Shown here: piece after piece, positions 60,021 through 64,000 of the stretch
Position numbering within the stretch: position 1 is the stretch's first letter
Layout: every line of letters begins with the position of its first letter
DNA from: Streptococcus sp. oral taxon 431
GTDB taxonomy: Bacteria; Bacillota; Bacilli; Lactobacillales; Streptococcaceae
Assembly: GCF_023115445.1 (NCBI RefSeq)
Contig: NZ_JALDUI010000008.1
Span: 1 to 64,000, forward strand
Direction: 5' to 3'
DNA length: 64,000 nt
The notes under the pieces: generated by a model
Told to the model about the DNA's origin: nothing
The model's database searches: none
The model's input: only the letters and a program-made list of their open reading frames with translations
Position numbers and translations under genes: made by a program

Positions 60021-63000
60021 ATGGGGTTTGATATTTTGGAAGAAAGAAGGGCAGTTGTTCTTGCGGGAGATAAGAATTACCTTATCCCGATACTTACAAC
60101 AATAAAATCTATTCTATATTACAATCAAAATGTTAAAATTTATATTCTCCATCAAAATATTCCTAGTGACTGGTTCGATGATCTCAAGGTACAAGTGGAG
60201 AAATTGGGAAGTGTTGTAGAAGACATTCGTATAGATGAAGAGATTGATTCTGAGTGGAAAACCCAGGAACATATTTCAGCGATTACGTATGCTCGCTATT
60301 TCATTCCTCATTATATTGAAGAGGAGAGAGTACTCTATCTGGATAGTGATTTGATTATTAATGGTAGTCTTGATTTACTCTTTAATATTGATTTGGGTGA
60401 TAAGTATCTTGCTGCTGTTCGAGATGTAGATGGTGTTGGTTTCAACTCAGGAATGTTATTAATTGATAATTCTAAGTGGAAACAATATGATATCACTACT
60501 AAATTAATAAATAAGACAATTGATTACGTATCTTCACCTGATTTTGCAATCAGTGATAGATTTAATGGTGTTCAGACTATATTAAATTTGATGTTTGAAA
60601 ATCATTGGCTAGAGTTGGATAAGCATTTTAATCTTCAAGTTGGTCATGATGTCATCGCATTCTATAGCCATTGGGATTCACACTTTGAGTTGGATAAAGA
60701 ACCTTTGATCATCCATTATACGACCTATCGGAAACCATGGTCTACTCTGATGGGCTATCGTTATCGAGACTTATGGTGGGCATTTCGGGATGTTAGTTAT
60801 GAACAGATTGCTGACCATTATGCAGGACGTTTTACCATCAAGAGAGTTTATGACCTTCATAATGTCAATCTATTTACATTCACAGATTCGCAGGATTTTC
60901 TGTATATTGATGAACTAGCCCAAGCTCTGCCTGATGTTGGGTTCCATATCGGAGCCTATACAGATATGGGTCCGATTCTAATGGCTTTGGATAAATATCC
61001 AAATGTTTACTTGTATCCCAGCATGGTTGGAGCAGTGATTGATGAAATGATTGAGAAGTCAGACGCCTATCTGGATATCCATAAGGGAAGTTCGATGGAC
61101 TTTATCGTCAATCGCTATACCAGTGCAGGTAGACCAGTATTGACTTTTGATGCAACCAATAAAAATCAATTGGAGAAGACAGTAGTTTCTTCCCAATCTC
61201 CACAGTCAATGATAGAAGCAATTAAAGAGTTAAAGAAAGAAAAAATGGATATGAAGGCAATTGTATTCGGAGCCAACTATCAATATGCAGATAAAGTGTT
61301 AACTACAATCAAATCAATCTGCTGTCATAATCGAGGACTTCGTTTTTATCTGATTAACAGCGATTTTCCGACAGAATGGTTTTATAATCTCAATCGTAAA
61401 TTGAAGAAGCTAGACTGTGAAATCATCAATGCTCGTGTCAATAGCTCTCACATTAGCCAATATAAGACCAATATTCACTATGCAACATTTTTACGTTATT
61501 TTATCTCAGATTTTGTCGAGGAAGATAAGGTCTTATATCTAGATTGTGACTTGGTTGTCACAAGAGACTTAAGTCCTCTATTTGATGTCGAACTGGGAGA
61601 GTATCCATTGGCAGCAGTCAAGGATCTGGGGGCTCAAGTATATTTTAATGAGCATGGCTTTAACGCTGGTGTCTTGCTCATCAATAATCGCCTTTGGAAG
61701 CAAGAAGAAGTTCGCAAACAGCTGATTGAAATGACTAATGAGTTGCATGATAAGGTTGCTCAAGATGATCAAAGTATCTTGAATCTCTTATTTAAAGATC
61801 GTTGGTTGGCTTTGGACTTTAAATATAACTGCATTACCTTGCACACACATTTCTCAGATTATCGACCAGAACCTGGGACTTATCCACCGATTATTCATTA
61901 TTTGACAGAGAGAAAACCGTGGGGATTGTATGAACGCTCCATCTATCGAGATGTTTGGTGGTATTATAACGCTCAAGAGTGGTCGGATATGAGTCAGGTA
62001 ACGCCTTGTCTGACAAAAGAACAGGTGAGTCAATACACAGGGGTTCAACATTCGGCTCTAGTCTATACCTTCTCAAGCGACTTGAGAAATATGGGCTACT
62101 TAATTGAACATCTACCAGATGTCAAATTTTATGTGGCAGCTCCCGTTATGGTGGCTGATAGTATTACAGCTCTACTAGCCTACCCAAATGTCTCTGTCTT
62201 GTCAGATATTGCTGGGCAACCAGCTTTGATTGATAGCTTGGTTGAAGGATGTGACTTTTTACTGGATATCAATGCTGAATCCGAAGTTGATGGGATCATT
62301 GGGCGTTTCCGACAAGCTGGAAAACCAGTATTTGCTTTTGAAAGTGTAGCCCATGGTGACCAAGGTCAGTTTCTTTATGACCAAGGGCGTCCTGAAGAGA
62401 TGGTTCTAGCTATTGAAAACTATTGTCAAAATGGAGAATTACCTGTAAAAAAGCTGCAAGCCTACCCAAAGGTACTAGATATCCAGCAGAGTCTTGATTA
62501 TATACTAGAACACCATTCTTCCGTTATTCGTTATGGAGATGGAGAAATGGATATTATGATGGGACATGGGATTCCTTATCAAGACTACGATGAGACATTG
62601 GCAGAACAGCTTAGAAGTATGATCCAACTAGAAAGCTCTCCAGAATTACTGGTCTGTCTCTCAGATGTTTTTGAAGGCTTGGAACGCTATAATCCTGAAG
62701 CTGTTAACTTTTGGCAAAAGCATTTAGAGAATTATAAAGAAGCCTATCATAGATTTTGTACAGCAAGTTTCTATGGTTCTACTTTTATATCTCGTCCTTA
62801 TATGGACCTCAAAGATAAGTCTGCTTCGGTAGCCCACTTTGAAAAATTAAAGAAACTTTGGGATAAACGAGATATCTTGATCGTCGAAGGTGAAAACTCA
62901 CGTTCAGGAGTTGGCAACGATCTTTTTGACAATGCTCAGTCAGTTGAGCGGATCATCTGCCCTTCTAGAAATGCCTACAGTAAAGTTGAGGCTATTCAAG

Positions 63001-63263
63001 AAGCGATTGGAAAGCATGCGGCTGGTAAATTAGTATTCTTGATGCTTGGACCTACAGCCAAGGTTTTAGCGTATCACTTAAGCAAAAAAGGCATACAAGC
63101 GATTGATTTAGGTCATATTGATTCCGAATATGAGTGGTTTAAGATGGGAGCAGCTTCAAAAGTGAAATTCTCACACAAGCATACCGCAGAGCATAATTTT
63201 GATCAAGAAATTCAGCTAGTTGCCGATGCGGCTTATGATGCATCTATCATCGTGAAGCTATAG
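60021..63263 (+). CDS. Multidomain glycosyltransferase GT8-GT8-GT-D (DUF1792)
   Basis: 1080 residues. Domain order: GT8 (1-265, DSD metal motif in LYLDSDLIINGSLDLLF and HYTTYRKPW), LDIN module (about 275-405), second GT8 (about 410-690, LYLDCDLVVTRDLSPLF, HYLTERKPW), second LDIN module (about 690-820, LLDINAESEVDGIIGRF), and a C-terminal GT-D domain (about 830-1080) with the DxE motif in IRYGDGEMDIM. The GT-D fold was first described in dGT1 of S. parasanguinis, which extends the O-glycan of the Fap1 adhesin. It is 4 bases after the acyltransferase gene. Confidence 0.9.
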   Translation: MGFDILEERRAVVLAGDKNYLIPILTTIKSILYYNQNVKIYILHQNIPSDWFDDLKVQVEKLGSVVEDIRIDEEIDSEWKTQEHISAITYARYFIPHYIEEERVLYLDSDLIINGSLDLLFNIDLGDKYLAAVRDVDGVGFNSGMLLIDNSKWKQYDITTKLINKTIDYVSSPDFAISDRFNGVQTILNLMFENHWLELDKHFNLQVGHDVIAFYSHWDSHFELDKEPLIIHYTTYRKPWSTLMGYRYRDLWWAFRDVSYEQIADHYAGRFTIKRVYDLHNVNLFTFTDSQDFLYIDELAQALPDVGFHIGAYTDMGPILMALDKYPNVYLYPSMVGAVIDEMIEKSDAYLDIHKGSSMDFIVNRYTSAGRPVLTFDATNKNQLEKTVVSSQSPQSMIEAIKELKKEKMDMKAIVFGANYQYADKVLTTIKSICCHNRGLRFYLINSDFPTEWFYNLNRKLKKLDCEIINARVNSSHISQYKTNIHYATFLRYFISDFVEEDKVLYLDCDLVVTRDLSPLFDVELGEYPLAAVKDLGAQVYFNEHGFNAGVLLINNRLWKQEEVRKQLIEMTNELHDKVAQDDQSILNLLFKDRWLALDFKYNCITLHTHFSDYRPEPGTYPPIIHYLTERKPWGLYERSIYRDVWWYYNAQEWSDMSQVTPCLTKEQVSQYTGVQHSALVYTFSSDLRNMGYLIEHLPDVKFYVAAPVMVADSITALLAYPNVSVLSDIAGQPALIDSLVEGCDFLLDINAESEVDGIIGRFRQAGKPVFAFESVAHGDQGQFLYDQGRPEEMVLAIENYCQNGELPVKKLQAYPKVLDIQQSLDYILEHHSSVIRYGDGEMDIMMGHGIPYQDYDETLAEQLRSMIQLESSPELLVCLSDVFEGLERYNPEAVNFWQKHLENYKEAYHRFCTASFYGSTFISRPYMDLKDKSASVAHFEKLKKLWDKRDILIVEGENSRSGVGNDLFDNAQSVERIICPSRNAYSKVEAIQEAIGKHAAGKLVFLMLGPTAKVLAYHLSKKGIQAIDLGHIDSEYEWFKMGAASKVKFSHKHTAEHNFDQEIQLVADAAYDASIIVKL

Positions 63264-63277
63264 TCAAGGAGTAGTGA

Positions 63278-64000
63278 ATGAATAAAAAAGTATTTGTGTT
63301 AGCAGGAGATTACGGTTATATTCGTCAAATCGAAACTACCTTAAAATCTATTTGCTATCACAATAGTGATGTCAAGATTTATATTTTTAATCAGGATATT
63401 CCCCAAGAGTGGTTTGTCTCCGTCAGGGAAAAAATGGCATACCGAAATAGTGAGATAGTTGATATCAAGCTGTTTGGAGGTAATATGCGAAATTGGAGTC
63501 TACCACCTGTTGGACAGCACATAAACTTTATGACCTTTGCTCGTTATTTTATACCGAGTTTTGTGTCAGAAGATATTGTTTTATATTTAGATTGTGACTT
63601 AGTAGTTACACGTGATTTGACAGATCTATTTTCTATTGATTTAACCAATAAACCTCTAGCTGCTGCAAAAATCATATATGGTTTAGAAGACAGATTTAAT
63701 GCAGGAGTGTTACTGATCAATAATGCGTATTGGAAGGATAAGGGAATCCAGCAGGAACTCATTAACATTACTGAAAGAGAACATGAACACTTACTTGAAG
63801 CTGATCAAACAGTTCTCAATCTAGTGATGGGAGAAAATTATGTATTATTAGATGATACCTATAATTTTCAGATTGGATATGATCAGTTGGCTGATAGTCG
63901 GGGGCAATATTTTATTTTTGAATTGCCTTTGACTCCATTACCAGCGATTGTTCATTATTTGTCTGCCGATAAACCTTGGAATACTTATTCGGTAGGTCGC
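63278..64000 (+). CDS. GT8 family glycosyltransferase, cut by the window end
   Basis: At least 241 residues, running off the right edge. It begins MNKKVFVLAGDYGYIRQIE at ATG 63278, with CAAGGAGTAGTG upstream. The GT8 motifs are SICYHNSDVKIYI, LYLDCDLVVTRDLTDLF and, at the end, HYLSADKPW. It is about 15 bases after the previous gene and likely adds a hexose to the adhesin glycan. The rest, and any LDIN module, lies outside the window. Confidence 0.9.
   Translation, partial: MNKKVFVLAGDYGYIRQIETTLKSICYHNSDVKIYIFNQDIPQEWFVSVREKMAYRNSEIVDIKLFGGNMRNWSLPPVGQHINFMTFARYFIPSFVSEDIVLYLDCDLVVTRDLTDLFSIDLTNKPLAAAKIIYGLEDRFNAGVLLINNAYWKDKGIQQELINITEREHEHLLEADQTVLNLVMGENYVLLDDTYNFQIGYDQLADSRGQYFIFELPLTPLPAIVHYLSADKPWNTYSVGR

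Overview
This window looks like chromosome from a mitis-group Streptococcus, close to S. mitis, S. oralis or S. pneumoniae. The evidence is gene order (leuS...ruvB and uppS-cdsA-rseP-proS-bglA), two BOX elements, a RUP-type repeat, a SPRITE-like repeat, CiaR-type small RNAs, extended -10 promoters (TGnTATAAT), and a KxYKxGKxW serine-rich repeat adhesin with its glycosyltransferases. Base composition is moderately AT-rich. No tRNA or rRNA gene was seen.

Layout. 1-13.3 kb: cardiolipin synthase; a TPP-riboswitch operon for a thiamine/precursor ABC importer; ctsR-clpC under a CtsR box; an NAD-salvage operon (nadR, pnuC, a Nudix protein with a probable winged-helix tail); a small membrane protein, a lipoprotein and a DUF1275 membrane protein. 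13.3-17.8 kb: an accessory patch with an ORF-less group II intron-like RNA directly behind a terminator, a Fic protein, and an unrecognised 877-residue AT-rich membrane protein. 17.8-22.5 kb: a T-box operon read leftward (flavin reductase, GNAT, P-loop kinase, valS). 22.5-29.5 kb: an HhH protein, then uppS-cdsA-rseP-proS, a BOX element and a GH1 phospho-beta-glucosidase. 29.5-38.3 kb, leftward: rhomboid protease, 5-FTHF cyclo-ligase, N-acetyl-diaminopimelate deacetylase, dapH, an EamA transporter, pbp1b, galU and gpsA.

38.5-46.2 kb: leuS with a duplicated 3' tail, two GNAT genes, then a dense small-RNA and toxin region. It holds three CiaR-controlled sRNAs with anti-Shine-Dalgarno loops, a RelBE-type module, an integrase remnant, and an Fst/par-like type I toxin-antitoxin locus whose toxin gene has been split by a BOX element. 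ruvB and a nucleotidyltransferase follow. 46.6-55.7 kb: a 3007-residue serine-rich repeat surface glycoprotein. 55.7-56.5 kb: an internally deleted ISL3 element. 57-64 kb: the start of the glycosyltransferase cluster that presumably decorates the adhesin. It includes a frameshifted GT2-GT8 gene, an acetyltransferase-like protein, a 1080-residue GT8-GT8-GT-D protein, and a GT8 gene cut by the window edge.

The freshest observations are the BOX-split Fst locus (antisense RNA, direct repeats, shared terminator and downstream toxin tail all still legible), the ORF-less intron relic, the TA-repeat frameshift in the glycosyltransferase, the leuS tail duplication next to a perfect 27-base palindrome, and a recurring 'LDIN' accessory module across the glycosylation genes.
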